NCBI GenBank assembly: GCA_027924645.1
Contig: BSBN01000047.1
Location: 9,424,001 to 9,488,000, forward strand
Direction: 5' to 3'
From: Cunninghamia lanceolata
Lineage: Eukaryota > Streptophyta > Pinopsida > Cupressales > Cupressaceae
DNA length: 64,000 bases
Part shown: positions 1 to 11,905 of the stretch, in pieces
Position numbering within the stretch: the stretch's first letter is position 1
How the letters are laid out: every line of letters starts with the position of its first letter
Notes under the pieces: model-generated
Seen by the model: only the letters and a program-made list of their open reading frames with translations
What the model was told of the DNA's origin: nothing
The model's database searches: none
Position numbers and translations under genes: made by a program

Positions 1-1
1 T

Positions 2-730
2 CCCACCAAATCCGCTAAGGTTATTACTCAATTGGACAAAACTAAGTTTAATGTAATAGGTGAATTGATGCACATTCAAATGTAGTTAGCCTTAGATCCT
101 AGAGTGATCCAATTCATTGATATCCAAGTAGTTGATATACCAGTTAATTATGGCATGTTATTAAGTAGGGACTGGTCTAAGACATTGAATGGATATATGG
201 CCACTGATTTTTCACACATATGGTTACCTTGGAGAGGTGTCCTAAATCAGATTATGATAAAAGCTGAGCCTAGGATGAAACACATGATTACAGAGTACAA
301 TAGAACAAATGAGATATTATATGCATCAGTTGAGCCAGGTGTTTATAGAGTGACTAACAGAGGAGTACAAATTAAGGAAATCTTGATGCTGGATTTTAAA
401 GAAAAGCCTATTAGTAAGGAAATAGTGGTATTCATTGAATCTGATTGTAATTCTTCTGATGAAGAGAACAATATTGTAAATAGCTTTGGCCAAATCATAA
501 GGCAGGAGATAGAAAAGTTCATTAAACAAAAATCTCCAGTTCAGTGTAAGTTGTACAAGAATTTTTATAGAGTCCATAATAAGCCTCATCCTAAAGAAAG
601 TTGTGGAATGTGCAGAGACATCATAGAATACCATGGAACCACAAGAGGGAAAAATTAATTCTGATAAACCTAGGTTGTATTTTCATGATGATCTAAATGA
701 ACCAATCCAAGCTTTGAAGAAGGAAACAAG
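2..730 (+). pseudogene. Tat-type aspartic protease C-terminal part and linker
   Basis: The frame opens at the window edge, so the catalytic DSG region is missing and only the C-terminal half of the retropepsin is seen. The diagnostic stretch is PVNYGMLLSRDWSK followed by DFSHIWLPWRG, which in Tat polyproteins lies just after the protease core. One in-frame TAG near 89 stands where glutamine is expected. The frame continues to a TAA at 656, but the coding sense resumes in another frame a few bases earlier (a GKINSDKP reading), so there is a frameshift near 645-655. The function would be gag-pol processing. It cannot be made now because of the breaks. Confidence 0.7.
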
Positions 731-1296
731 AACATAAGGTGTTATTTATTCTGATTTACAAATTGAGAATGCCAATGTACAGGTGATTTAGAATGAAGCA
801 CCCAGAGATAAACAAGATATTACAACATAGGTAACAAATAAAGTAGGGCATGCTAAAGTGAAAAGTCAAAAGAATAAAAGTGGCATTTGGATATTAAAAT
901 GTGATGGATCTAAGTCTAAGCAAGGAGTAGGAGTTGGGGTTGAACTTATTGATCCAAGTGGTAAGTCATTTTTAGCAGCATATAGGCTACAATTTCCTTA
1001 CACTAATAATGTAGTAGAATATGAATCCCTGATTTATGGACTTGTTATGACTATTAAGAAGAAGGTGAGAGTGATCAGATTTTTTTCTGACTCTAAGTTG
1101 TGGTCAGACAGGTCAAAAAAGTGTATGCATGTAATTACAAGAAAATGGTGTGTTATAGGCACAGGGTATGGGATTTAATTGAATCATTGATGCCTTTAAC
1201 ATTGAGCATATCCCTAGAGAATTGAATCAAAGACTAGACGCATTAGCAATTCCTGCTAGTACCTTAGAGCCTTTAACATTATCAGGTTTAAAATGA
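731..1296 (+). pseudogene. Archaeal-type RNase H domain (aRNH) placed between protease and RT
   Basis: The 858-1178 frame reads WILKCDGSKSKQG, NNVVEYESL and FFSDSK, the three conserved acidic motifs of plant/archaeal-type RNase H (RVT_3). Counting from 858, the acidic residues are D16, E54 and D78, all kept. After a frameshift near 1170 the domain finishes at about 1195-1262 with an IEHIPRELNQ segment and an LDALA motif supplying the last acidic residue. In-frame stops precede it at about 734, 788 and 830; the last two are TAG at likely glutamine positions. This is the second RNase H typical of Tat elements. In the Tat order I know best it follows RT and the first RNase H; here it precedes RT. 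Confidence 0.8.
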
Positions 1297-2423
1297 TTTT
1301 CTATTGAATTAGTGAATGTCCCAAGTATACCAGATAATGTTACTCATTTTCAAGTATTTGAAGGAGATCAAAAAATTGTAGACTTTCTCACTTGTAATGA
1401 GGTATTTTAAGCTCAGATCATTGATGAGTAGGAATGACCTGATGTATCTTGGGATGAAGAAGACAAAGTAAACCTAAAGAGCAATTTCTTATCCAAGGGC
1501 ATAATAGAGTTGGAGAATTTTTTTTATTTTGATGGAGTGGTCAGACAAAAAGATTTTCCCAAAATTGAAGGGGATAAATGTGATCCCTATAACCTAGGAA
1601 TAGAGCAAAGTCCATAGAATGTGTTGATTGGAAAGGCTTGCTCTGAAGAATTAAGAAAGGAAATTGTGGATGTTTTAAAAGAATATAAACATGTAATTAC
1701 ATGGACATATGAAGATTTAAAGACTTATGATACGTCCATTATAACTCATGTGATACCTTTGAGACTAGGAGTAAAACCATTTAGGTAAAAATAGAGGTCT
1801 GTGAATGCTATTTTGGAGCCTCTAATCTTTGAAGAAGTCAAAAAATTGTTGTCTGCCAGAATAATTTTTCCAGTAAGAAATTCAACCTGGATAGCAAACT
1901 TAGTACTCATTAGGAAGAAAAATGGAGACATTAGATTATGTGTGGACTTTAGAAACCTAAACAAAGTGTCTGAAAAAGATAATTATTCATTACCTCCAAT
2001 AGATGAAGTACTGCAAGTAGTAAATGGAGCCAGGATGATGTCCCTTTTGGATGGATTTTCAAGATATAATTAGGTTTTAGTTGACAAAGAAGATAGGTTG
2101 AAAACTACATTTACTTACAAATGGGCCAATTATGCATACAGAAGAATACCTTTTGGTTTAATCAATGCAGGTACCACGTTTCAGTGAGCCATGGACATTG
2201 CATTTCATGGACTATCAAGTGAGTGTATTATCATTAGATGGATGATTTAACCATATATTCTAGAGATGCATCTACTCATGTAGAAGATTTGAGGATAGTG
2301 CTTAGAAGATGTGAAAGGTATGTAATTTCTCTCAATCCAAAGAAGTGTTCATTTGGCATAACAAAGGGAAAATTGTTAGGGTCATTTATGAAAATGGGAT
2401 ATCTATTGATCCTGATAGAGTAG
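1297..2423 (+). pseudogene. Tat-type reverse transcriptase (linker, fingers, palm)
   Basis: A linker with a VPSIPDNV motif joins aRNH to the RT. The RT start is recognisable by HVIPLRLGVKPFR, then LVLIRKKNGDIRLCVDFRNL, a GFSRYN motif (GFSGYN in intact copies) and the catalytic MDD at about 2238 (MDDLTIYSR). Frame breaks occur just before the MDD, and stops lie near 1787, 1792, 2071 and 2186. Most can be explained by C-to-T change at CAA, CAG or CGA codons. The next segment, LNPKKCSFGI, marks the end of the palm. The enzyme would copy element RNA to cDNA in the cytoplasmic particle. It is plainly dead. Confidence 0.85.
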
Positions 2424-2950
2424 AGGAAATTAAAAAGTTACAATTGCCTAACAGTAAGAAAGAGTTAAAGTCTTTCTTTGGAAAAATTAACTTTGTTAGG
2501 AAGTTTATTACAGGATTTCTAGAGATTGTGCAGCCATTAAATGCAATGTTAAAGAAGGATGCAAAAATAGAATGGACATTGGTAGCTAAGGCAGCATTTG
2601 AAGACATTAAGGAGGCCATTTCTGATGCTCCAATGTTAGCAAGTCCAAATTATACAAAACTATTTTACATATACTCTTTTGCATCTACACATTCAGTTGC
2701 AGATGCTTTAACACAAAAGGGAGAAGAAAATGAAGAAAAGCCCATAGCTTTCATGACTGCACCTTTGAAAGATACACAATTGAAATATTTAGACACAGAA
2801 AGGTAGGCATTTGTATTGGTAAGGGCAGTAAAAAAGTTTAGGCATTACATCCTATGAAGTCAAGTTAAAGCCATAGTACCAGATGCAATAGTGAAGATGT
2901 TGTTGATGTAAAATGAGCCTGGAGAAAAAAGAGCCAAATGGATAATAGTA
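2345..2950 (+). pseudogene. RT thumb/connection and degenerate retroviral-type RNase H
   Basis: The frame at 2345-2806 carries the thumb/connection signature (SKKELKSFFGKINFVRKFI), then LFYIYSFAST, where an active Ty3 RNase H would have an aspartate (D-A-S). The catalytic Asp is therefore absent, a decay of the first RNase H that I associate with Tat elements carrying a second RNase H. A TAG at about 2803 follows LDTER at a glutamine position, and more stops follow near 2857 and 2908. The sequence overlaps the previous ORF by frameshift. Confidence 0.75.
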
Positions 2951-4447
2951 TTGCAAGAATTTTATATGGAGATCATTCCAATGAAGTTAGTTCTAGGTCA
3001 AGCATTAGTACAGACAATAGCCAACATGGATCCAAATTTGGTGAAACAACAGTATGTATTAAGTTCTAATGATGCATCAGGTTGGTATGACAATTTAAAC
3101 ACATTTTTGATATCAGGAAAATATCCAAACAAGATGAAGTCCTCTTAGAAGAGAGCCCTGAAGATAAAAGCACAAAGATACATGGTACAAGGAGGTCTTT
3201 TGTTCAAAAAGAATCATGAAGGTATATATTTGAGGTGTTTGAATAGAGCAGAAGTAGACAAAGTGTTGTCAGAACTACATGATAAGTATGGAACAACTCA
3301 TGGTTCCCATTTGGCTACTACTCATAAGATTTTGAGGGTTGGATATTATTGGCCAAAAATGTTTAAAGATACAGAGAATCACATTTGAAGTTGAAACACC
3401 TGTCAAACTACAATAGACAAAGGAAGGAATCAGGCTAATCCATTACATCCAGTTATTGAGTCTAGGCCTTTTGCACAGTAAGGCCTAGATTTCATTGGAG
3501 TAATCAATCCTCCATCATCTGTTGGGTATAAGTTTATATTAACAGTGACAAACTATTGTACAAGTTATTGAGTCTAGGCCTTTTGCACAGAGGGGCCTAG
3601 ATTTCATTGGAGTCATCAATCCTCCATCATCTACTGGGCATAAGTTTATATTAACAGTGACAGACTATTGTACAAGGTGGATAGAGGCTACATGCTGTAA
3701 GTTCTCTACTACTAACGTGGTCATCAAATTTCTTGAAGAGAATATCATTACAAGGTTTGGAGCTCCATATGCTCTGGAATGTGATAATGGCCCTGCATTT
3801 TCTTCTCTGAAATTCTCTAAACAGGCATTTGAATATGGAATAGTTTTAAAGTTTTCTTCAAATTATTATCCTTAGGGAAATGGTTTGGCTGAGTCTACTA
3901 ACAAGATTTTGTTGGATATCATTAATAAATTAATTGTAAAAAATCCAAAAGAATGGAATACACTGCTAAAGTATGTGTTGTGGGTAGATAGAACAAAGGC
4001 TAAGACAACCTTAGGTAATGCACCTTATCACCTAGTTTATGGGATTGATCCCATACTTCTAGTGAACTTAAGAATACCTATCTGGAGATTTTCTAATGAG
4101 TATTTAGGATTTGATGATCATAAAGAGGCTAGATTAGTCTAAATGTTACAATTGGATGAGAAGAGAGATCAAGCCATAGAGAAGTTTTCTAAACATCAAG
4201 CTATGGTCAAAAGGTGGTTTGATAAAAGAGCAAGGGTCAAAACATTCAGAATATTAGATTTAGTGTTGTGCTGGGATAAAGCACATGAAAAGAAATGAAA
4301 TCACAAAAAATTTGACAAATTGTGGTTAGGTCCACTATAGGTTGCAGAAATAATAGGAGATAATACTTTTAGGATCAAGACCTTGACTAGGGAAGATGTG
4401 CCATTACCTATTAATGGCCAACATTTGAAACATTACTTCCAAGCTTG
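2951..4447 (+). pseudogene. Integrase of element A (zinc finger, DDE core, C-terminal region)
   Basis: The H2C2 zinc-binding module is recognisable at about 3270-3410 (YYWPKMFKDTENH). The catalytic core spans about 3480-4142: the first Asp in GLDFIG, the second in ECDNGPAFSS and the Glu in GLAESTNK are all kept. The C-terminal part ends at 4447 with NGQHLKHYFQA. In-frame stops include TAG at about 3873 (P*GNGLAES) and TAA at 4140. A 112-bp tandem duplication of the start of the core sits at 3452-3675. The protein would have joined cDNA to the host chromosome. Confidence 0.85.
3452..3675 (+). repeat. 112-bp tandem duplication inside the integrase core
   Basis: Two head-to-tail copies of 112 bp (3452-3563 and 3564-3675) both begin with gttattgagtctaggcc and end with ctattgtacaa. 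They differ at about 8 positions by eye and not in length. 112 is not a multiple of three, so the duplication shifts the frame. The second copy continues smoothly into the integrase core. Confidence 0.9.
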
Positions 4448-4457
4448 AGAAGAAAGG

Positions 4458-4571
4458 GTATGTCCTATTGTGTATCATATTGTAAAAAGTGTATAGTGTG
4501 TGTTTTGTTTTGTTTTGGTTTTGTTTGTGGGTTTGTTGTTTGGTTATTAGTTTGTTGTGTTTCCTTGGCAG
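4458..4571 (+). other. Possible short intron just after the pol stop
   Basis: A consensus-like donor (aagg/gtatgt) begins at 4458, ten bases after the integrase stop, and a T-rich tract ending in ttccttggcag closes at 4571, an interval of 114 bp. The signals alone are weak evidence. Confidence 0.25.
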
Positions 4572-6923
4572 GAATGTTTGTTTTGATTTGAGGTATGTAG
4601 GAGCAAATTAATAACTGCTAAAAACAATAGAAAATTTAAAACATTCAGGTTAATCATTTGAAACTTAGGCATAACTTGTTGTAACTTTCATGAATGTAGA
4701 TAATTGTTTAGCTTGTGAAGTTTTTTATTCAATAACTATGAATTGAGTATTCAAGGGAAGTTTCTCATGATGACACACCTAAAATCCTTGGGTTTGTTGA
4801 ACATACCAGTGTAGGTGTTAAGTGAAAAATTAGAGGTCACCCTTGCTACCATTGCAATTCTCAGCTTAATTTTAGCAAGTAATCATACCTTGTATCATGA
4901 ATTTACAATGATAATATCTTATGAATTTCTATGTTACATAGAGTTATAAATAAAAGGATTATAATGAAAATCCAAATTAAGCCATCTAAGTAACTCTATC
5001 GGGGTTATAGACGCTTGCTGGCAGTGGGGCTCTACTTAGGAGAATTGTAACGATAACCTTGACAGGGCTATGAACATCTACTGGTAGCAAGGCTCTATCC
5101 GGTTGGCTATGAGGGAATGACATCAACTATGTAGTCTAACACCAGTCACCAGTGTTTTCAACTCATTTTCAAGATGAGGATTATTCATCACATGCACACA
5201 CCTAAACTCTATTGGAAGATTCATACACCTTATTGAATACATTGAGTCTTAAATTAAATAATGGTTTGCATCTAAGAAAGTTGGGAGTTATGAATTTATT
5301 TCACCAGGTTTGCTTTAATGATTTAAATTTATTTGTTTTGTTTGGTTGCTAGTTGTTGTGATGTTCACAACATGCCCCATTTTACCTCTTAGTAAAATGA
5401 GGACCCCTACTATGGCTGTTATTTTTTGTTTGTGTGTGGTCTTGCTTGGTGGTAAAGGGAAAAAGAGGTAAATACTACAAACCATGTTGAAAATTGAAAA
5501 AACCTAGTGGTGAGTACAAGGCAGGAGTAGTGGTGAATGCTTTATGAAAAATGAGTAAGGGTTGTTTTTTTAAATTAGTAAGAAATTCCCAATATTCTAC
5601 GAGATATGTGTTTTTTTTGGTAAAATACATTATTTTGGAGGTTTGTATGTCGCATACGAAGTCATTTGTATGTGAAGTCTTTGTATAAGTCATGTTGAGT
5701 ACAATCAGATTTTGTATCGGGTGGTTTGCATGCATATGTTCAATGTTTAGGTCCTTTGTCTACAAGTTGGACCCGATAGGTTTTAAAAAGTTAAATGAAT
5801 AAAGTGTCAGATCCGCATTGTATGTAGGTTTGTATGTATGTTCAATCTAAGTGCAAATGATATTCAAGGCGATATACATGTGCGGACCTAAGGGTTAATA
5901 TACAATGTGGTATATTAAGGTGAAAAGGGGTACTTCACGCAGTTTGTATTTTTGTATGTTTCAGCTTTGTATCTTTAAGATACATACAATTATAGATTCC
6001 AAAAGTTATTCAAATTTGATGTAAGCAATGCATTGTTTCTTAACACATTTTGAGTAGGTATGCATTCGCTTAATATACATGCATGGACTTGAAAAGATTA
6101 TGCAATTCAGTTAATGAAAGTAAAAAATCCAACATGGTTGTATAAAAGTTTGCATGTAGGAGAGATTGTATTTAAGTGCAGATGCAATTATTGTTGCTTC
6201 GAAAAGATACAAGTGGGTAAGTAAATTGAGGCCCACAATGTTATCTCGTGGTTGTATGTTGCATATACAAAGTAGAGATACAAAGTGGAGATACAAAAGG
6301 AGATACAAAAAATGAAAAGGTAAGACTTGACATGGATTTCAAAAGGAGATAAAATAAGATTAATACTATTGTATGTATGAAAGTTTGTATACATACAATC
6401 CTGATATACAAAAAGGGTAAAGGTGCAATGTCAGGAAATAAAAGGCAAAGGGTTTGTATGGGTTGCATTTGTATAATGGTTTGTATCTATTTTACATACA
6501 TTGCGAGATACAAACGGAAGATACAAAGTAAAAGGTAACATTGTTTTATAACCCATTGCATATTTAGGCTTGTATATTAACAAAATACAAAGTGATATAC
6601 AAAAAAATGATATACAAAGTGACATACAAAAAAATGATATGTATGCAAAGGGTGGAAGATTAACAGATATATGTTCAAAATAGAAGGTTAAAGTAGAGAT
6701 CCAAAGCCGTATGTGCATTGAATAAAGCATTTAATGCAGAATTAACAATTGAAACGATGAATTTAGCCTATTAGGGTAAATAAAGATTGTTTTCTTTCAG
6801 AATTGCATCATGAAAGCTAAAATTTGTAGAGAAAGGAAAGTATTGCATAAATTGAACAAATAGTCCATAGCTGAACGGAATAAGTGGGTCAACGCTCATA
6901 GAGTTGAGCTGTCATGAATACAG

Positions 6924-7181
6924 GTATGTTTCTTAAACACTGTTACAATGCATTTAATCAAAAATGCCAATTGATTATGAGTAATTTTGTTAAAAATGCA
7001 AGAAAATGTCAAATTATTGTATCTGATTAGAAGAATTAGTTGATTGTGTAAAGTAGCATGAAGTTTAAAACAAGAAAAGACAAAAATGGGTTAGGGTAAA
7101 TGTATAACGTAAAAAACTCATGGTAAAACCCTAGGTAAATGGAGTAAAACAGGGAGTTAAATATTTTTTTTTTTTTTACAG
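6924..7181 (+). other. Possible intron ending directly before the unknown ORF
   Basis: The donor-like cag/gtatgttt begins at 6924, and a long T tract followed by acag ends at 7181. The next bases are gATG, the start of the unknown ORF at 7183. A splice from an upstream donor here (or from 4458) would create a subgenomic mRNA for the downstream ORF, as with retroviral env genes. This is inference from motifs only. Confidence 0.35.
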
Positions 7182-7182
7182 G

Positions 7183-9363
7183 ATGGCTCTAAAATAAAAG
7201 AAAGTAGATCCAGGGGGTGAAGAAAAAGTAAAGAAAGCAAGAAAGTTGCGGAAGGAAACATAAAAGGAAGAGTTTCTACTGCATAGAGGATATCCAACTT
7301 TGCTTGGCACGAGTGGAGTCAAAACTGATACAAATGTAGGATCCTATGATGCAAAGAGTATTCTTCAAAAGATTACAGCATTAGATGCTACCCCTAATAT
7401 GAAATGCATTTGGGATAAAGGATTGTACAAGGCTGCTAGTTTCCCATTAGCCATGAAGGCTAAGGATCTAGTTTTGGAGTGCATAAACAAATATGATGTA
7501 AATACCAGAAAGGTAATACATGAAGACTGAGTTATTGCAGATTTGACCACAGAAGGGATAGCAAGGACATTTGGTCTAGAAATTCAAGAGAAAATGGTGG
7601 ATATAGACATAGACCAATACATAGAAGATTTTAATAGCAACAAAAGAGATTGCAAAAGAAAAATCTTCTATAGTTGGTACAATGCAGAAAACAAACCTAA
7701 GGCTATAGCAAGAGTGCCAAGGAATCTTCACAGGATAGATTTTAAAGAGGAGATACATCTAATGATTACCATGCTGAGTAGACTAGTAGGGTTGAGAGAT
7801 GCAACAAAATTTGAACCCTAGATGTTCACTATTATTCAATTTATGAGGGAAGCAAAAGAGGAAGATGGACAAATTCACTGGGCCAAGGCTATCAGTACAA
7901 CCATATGCAAGAAGGCCATGTTGAGAAAGCAGAAAATGATGCCTTTTTATTTGTCATCATATGTGTTATATTCATGTGCATCTATGATTCAGTCATACAT
8001 AATTGGAATTGACAGAGTTGGGACCATGGGGAATGGCCTAGATCATAAACTAGTTTATGATCATTATCCAAATTTGCAAGAGGATAATGCATTGAGGAAG
8101 TATGCTTTAGTGAATGATGTATTTTATACTTACATGGTAAGAGTTTTAAAGGGAGAAAAATATAAAAGGTTATCTGAAGATGCAGAGAACACTATTGGGT
8201 TACACAGTTCATGGTATATACAATTCCAAAATTTCAGATATATCAGAACTAAAGGTTTTGAGGGGAAGCCATTCATGTTTCCTAGATATCCATCAAATAA
8301 ATTGATTGTGTTGGAGTTTTCAAGACAAAACCTGGATGCTTTTAGGATGTATAAGAAGACGTGGAACAGAGGAAATATTAAACTTCCTTGGGCAATTGGA
8401 AGATATTTTTGATATAGTGAAGAAGTGGCTGGTTATTCAAAAAAGGAGTTGACATTCTATGGTTTTGAAGAATTTGAGTTAGCAAGACGCTTTGATCCTT
8501 TCCATAGGATCCAGAGAACTATTGATCCTAAATACAAGCATCAAGTGCATATTGAAGACTACTGGTTAGATTGTAAAAATGACAAAGAAGTGAGGAAAAG
8601 AGCTCATAAGAGGTTGACAGTAGAACAGATGAGGACTATGGGGGGAAATTTATGTGCCTCTAGAGGTTGAAGATGATGATAAGTTGTTACACCATAGCTA
8701 TGAGAGTGCAAGGCTTTCTCCAATTGGTGAGCCTGATTGGACACAACCATGGAATACATCTTTGGATGCATTATCCAAACTAGTTATTTTATATCTAAAA
8801 CATGGTTAAAAGATCAAATAGAAGGGCTTAGAGCTAAAGGGATTGAGGTTACACTATAGAAAAAATGCAAGAAGAGGGTAAGAGAAAATCAAGATGAGCT
8901 CCAATGCTTTTATGAGAAGAAAAGAAGAATTGTATAAACCAAAATTAGTGAAAAGGATAAGAATGCCACCTTAATGGATCCCTATGCATTAGGTGTTACA
9001 GTAGAAGTACCTTCAGGGACATTCATGGAGGCAGAATCAGTAGGACATAACATTGGTATAGAGAAAACTCAAACTGCTAAGAGGCCAATAGGATAAAGAA
9101 TTATGAGGGCTATAGCAGTTGAAACCTCAAAAGGAAAAATATCAGAACAAGGTGATGTTATAGGTGCCCAACAAGTGAGTTCTAAACTAAGTAGCATACA
9201 TAGTGAGGCCACACCAGAGGAGAAAAGACAAAAATATGTAAAGGTTAAGAAAGAATTGGCTGAAGAGAAGCTGCAAGAGTCAAAATTGCATGAAGCCAAA
9301 AAAGTAGGTGAGACTGTCAATGTGGAAGATGATAGTAGTGACAGTGAAGTCAGGCAGGTGAAT
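7183..9363 (+). pseudogene. Unknown retroelement-associated ORF, N-terminal half
   Basis: The start ATG at 7183 directly follows the acceptor-like tract. The product opens with a Lys/Arg-rich segment (KKARKLRK), then a roughly 450-residue globular-looking part with no motif I recognise. A useful landmark is W-Y-I, G-F-E-G-x-P and an LE pair at about 8212-8325. One frame holds from 7183 to about 8640 with stops at 7195, 7261, 7528, 7819 and 8410, all explicable by C-to-T in CAA, CAG or CGA. A run of six G near 8645 then carries a likely 1-bp insertion, after which the sense continues in other frames. The last segment is Lys/Glu-rich and returns to the first frame at about 9103. It is interrupted by element B but continues in frame at 19,063. 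It is not gag, pol or a typical env. Confidence 0.7.
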
Positions 9364-11905
9364 TGTCATGTCTCAATTTTTTATTAATTTAATTTCATGG
9401 GAAAAATGCTCATTCCACATTTTATATTATGGGTTGAGGAAGGAGATTGGAAAATAATTTATTTAATATTTAATATTTTGGACCGAGGATTAATTTATAT
9501 TTTCAAGATACTTAATCAGGGCCAATTAAATATTAAATATTTTATAATTTTATTTTGTGTTGGAAAACCAATGTGGTGGAGAGTATATTTTGGTACAATT
9601 AATAATTTCAAAAGAATATTCTATGATAGATTTTATGACAACTTGCAAGAGGGAGTTATTGCCTATTTTTAGGTTGAAATCAAGTGGAGGTTATGAAAAG
9701 TGTTTTTGGGACCTATTTTGGAGGGAAATTGGTGGGAATGATATTATTTTATTTATTTTTCCAAGAATGGGTCATTTGGATTTGTTCCTCTATATATTTG
9801 AAAGCAATTTCACTTTCCAGGCATCTCATTTTATCATACAAAATCTCTGCTGAAATTTGTCTGGACATTTGTGTTCAACAAATAATCTTCTATGGACGAA
9901 AACCCATTGAAAATTGGTGATCAGTGGATGGAAACCCATTGGTTGTAGGTATCATAGGATGAAACCCCTTTGGTACATGAGGATAAACTCATACATAGGT
10001 TGCATTCGAGCTTCATGCAGTTGCAAGATTTTAACTTGTTCAGTTTGTGTGTTTTGCAGGTTTTGATAGCAGTTGTAGTGCCCCTCCGTTTTCACTTTGG
10101 TTGTGTCAGGTATGTTTGACATTTGGTTATTTGGTTTGGATTGTTCATTTGATGCTATTGGTTAATCATGGTATTAAAATAATATTAGTAGTCATTAAAA
10201 CATTTTTGATAATTAAATAAATAGAAATACCTTTATGCAAATTTAGTGCTGAAAATTTAAAAGGGTAAACCCAAATTTATAAATTATTATTTTAGGCCCC
10301 TATATTATTTATAGCACTATAGTTTATTAACTATATTAATTTGTTACATTTTCTAGAGGTTATTTTATATTATTGGTGAGTGAAACCTTATTTTATATAA
10401 GGAAACCTAATAAAATATAATGTTATTAAATATTACTTTAGGATACCTAATTATAATTGCTTGAGGACAAGCAATCTTGAGTGGGGAGGGTTGCCATGTC
10501 CCTATAATGATTTATAATTGAATTGTTTATTTAAATAATAAGTTAGCCTTATATAAACTAAATATATAATATATTTAATTAAAATATATTATTAATATGT
10601 ATTATTTAATAAATAATATTATTAATTTAATATAATTTAAATATTATAAAATATATGAAATATATATATTTATATTTTAATTAACTAGATATATTATAAA
10701 TATAAATATTTTAATATAATATTTATGTGAGTAATTAATAAGATGTATTATTATATATAAAAATAAATATTATGAAGAGTCTTACCTATTAAAGTTAGAA
10801 AGTAAAGTAATTTAGAAAGTAAAGTAATTTGGAATAAGACAAAGTAATACGGTTAAACAAAAGGTTAAATTCAAAATAAAATCATATAAAAATAAAAGTC
10901 TAATAAGACAAACATTATCCCACCATATTATATGCCTGGAAATAAAATAAAATAAAAGAGCTCCCGTACTTAATAACAAAAGTATTTATTTATACTATAT
11001 ATATTATATAAATAATGTACTTTAAAAAGATTAAGGGGAGGTCGAAGGAAGATATTTATAAGTGCAGCACATTAATAAATAATATATTATAAATATATCT
11101 AATAATATAAATACAAATATTATTATTATTATTATTATCTTATATTGTAATATAAATATAAATAATATATCATTTATTATAATGATATAATATAAATACA
11201 AATAAGGTAAATAAATAATAATAAACATCTTTTAACCTATCCTCTTATGATAAGGGAGTTACGTATGGTTAGAACTAGTTTTACCACAAAAGGGAATTAA
11301 TATAAAGTAAATAATAAGAGACATACCTCTTCGAACATATCCCTTGAAAGGGAAATAAATAAAGGTTGTGAGATAGAAGGAAATCATCATGGAAAGAATG
11401 AAGTAATAAAAAAATAAAAATAAACAACTGTGAATTCAATAAAGGTAATAAAGAAGAAACATCATTTGAATTCATCAAAGACACAGTAAGAAAATATCAC
11501 AAGGAAGACACGAGGGCAGCCAAGGAAAAGGATCATGGGGAGAAAATATAAAAAGAGTATGGGATAAATACATATATTTAGATCTACATTTTATAACAGC
11601 AATACAATAAAGACTATATTACCGTAGCATAGGTAAGGAATCCTAGGTAAAGCAGGTAAGTAGGTATTTATATTTACTTATTCAATTTATGATTTGTAAG
11701 AATTTATAATTACTTGTTCAATGTATAACTTGAAAGATATAAATAATAAGGTTATTAAGTAGAAATTGATATATGTGATATATACATTTATGTCTGAAAT
11801 TTATATTTTAAATATGTATCTTGTATGATTTGAATTCATAAGTTGTTAATAAATGACGTATGAGAGATAACAAGTATGTATATGTATAGACAAAGATTAA
11901 TTAAG

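Larger units (their letters stand above)
4448..7182 (+). other. Spacer between pol and the unknown ORF of element A
   Basis: No convincing coding sequence. The stretch starts with a T/G-rich segment, has two adjacent perfect inverted repeats at 5355-5399, and from about 5640 to 6720 is dense in repeated words (gtttgtat, tgtatgt and their complement gatacaaa). It ends in a run of about 14 T followed by acag and an ATG. Similar long spacers lie beside pol in Tat elements. It may include an undetected LTR. Confidence 0.6.

Noticed and set aside
6111..6730. Overlapping minus-strand ORFs rich in Ile/Leu/Phe/Cys/Tyr
   Set aside because: They are by-products of the repeated gatacaaa words on the plus strand; several frames give the same kind of peptide.
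9397..9920. Overlapping ORFs with aromatic-rich, membrane-like sequence
   Set aside because: The same readings recur at about 17,630-18,278 because both lie in the LTRs of element B; they are LTR sequence, not genes.
10500..11250. Very AT-rich block as a centromeric satellite or matrix attachment region
   Set aside because: No tandem period; it lies inside a bounded insertion and is best read as AT-rich LTR sequence.
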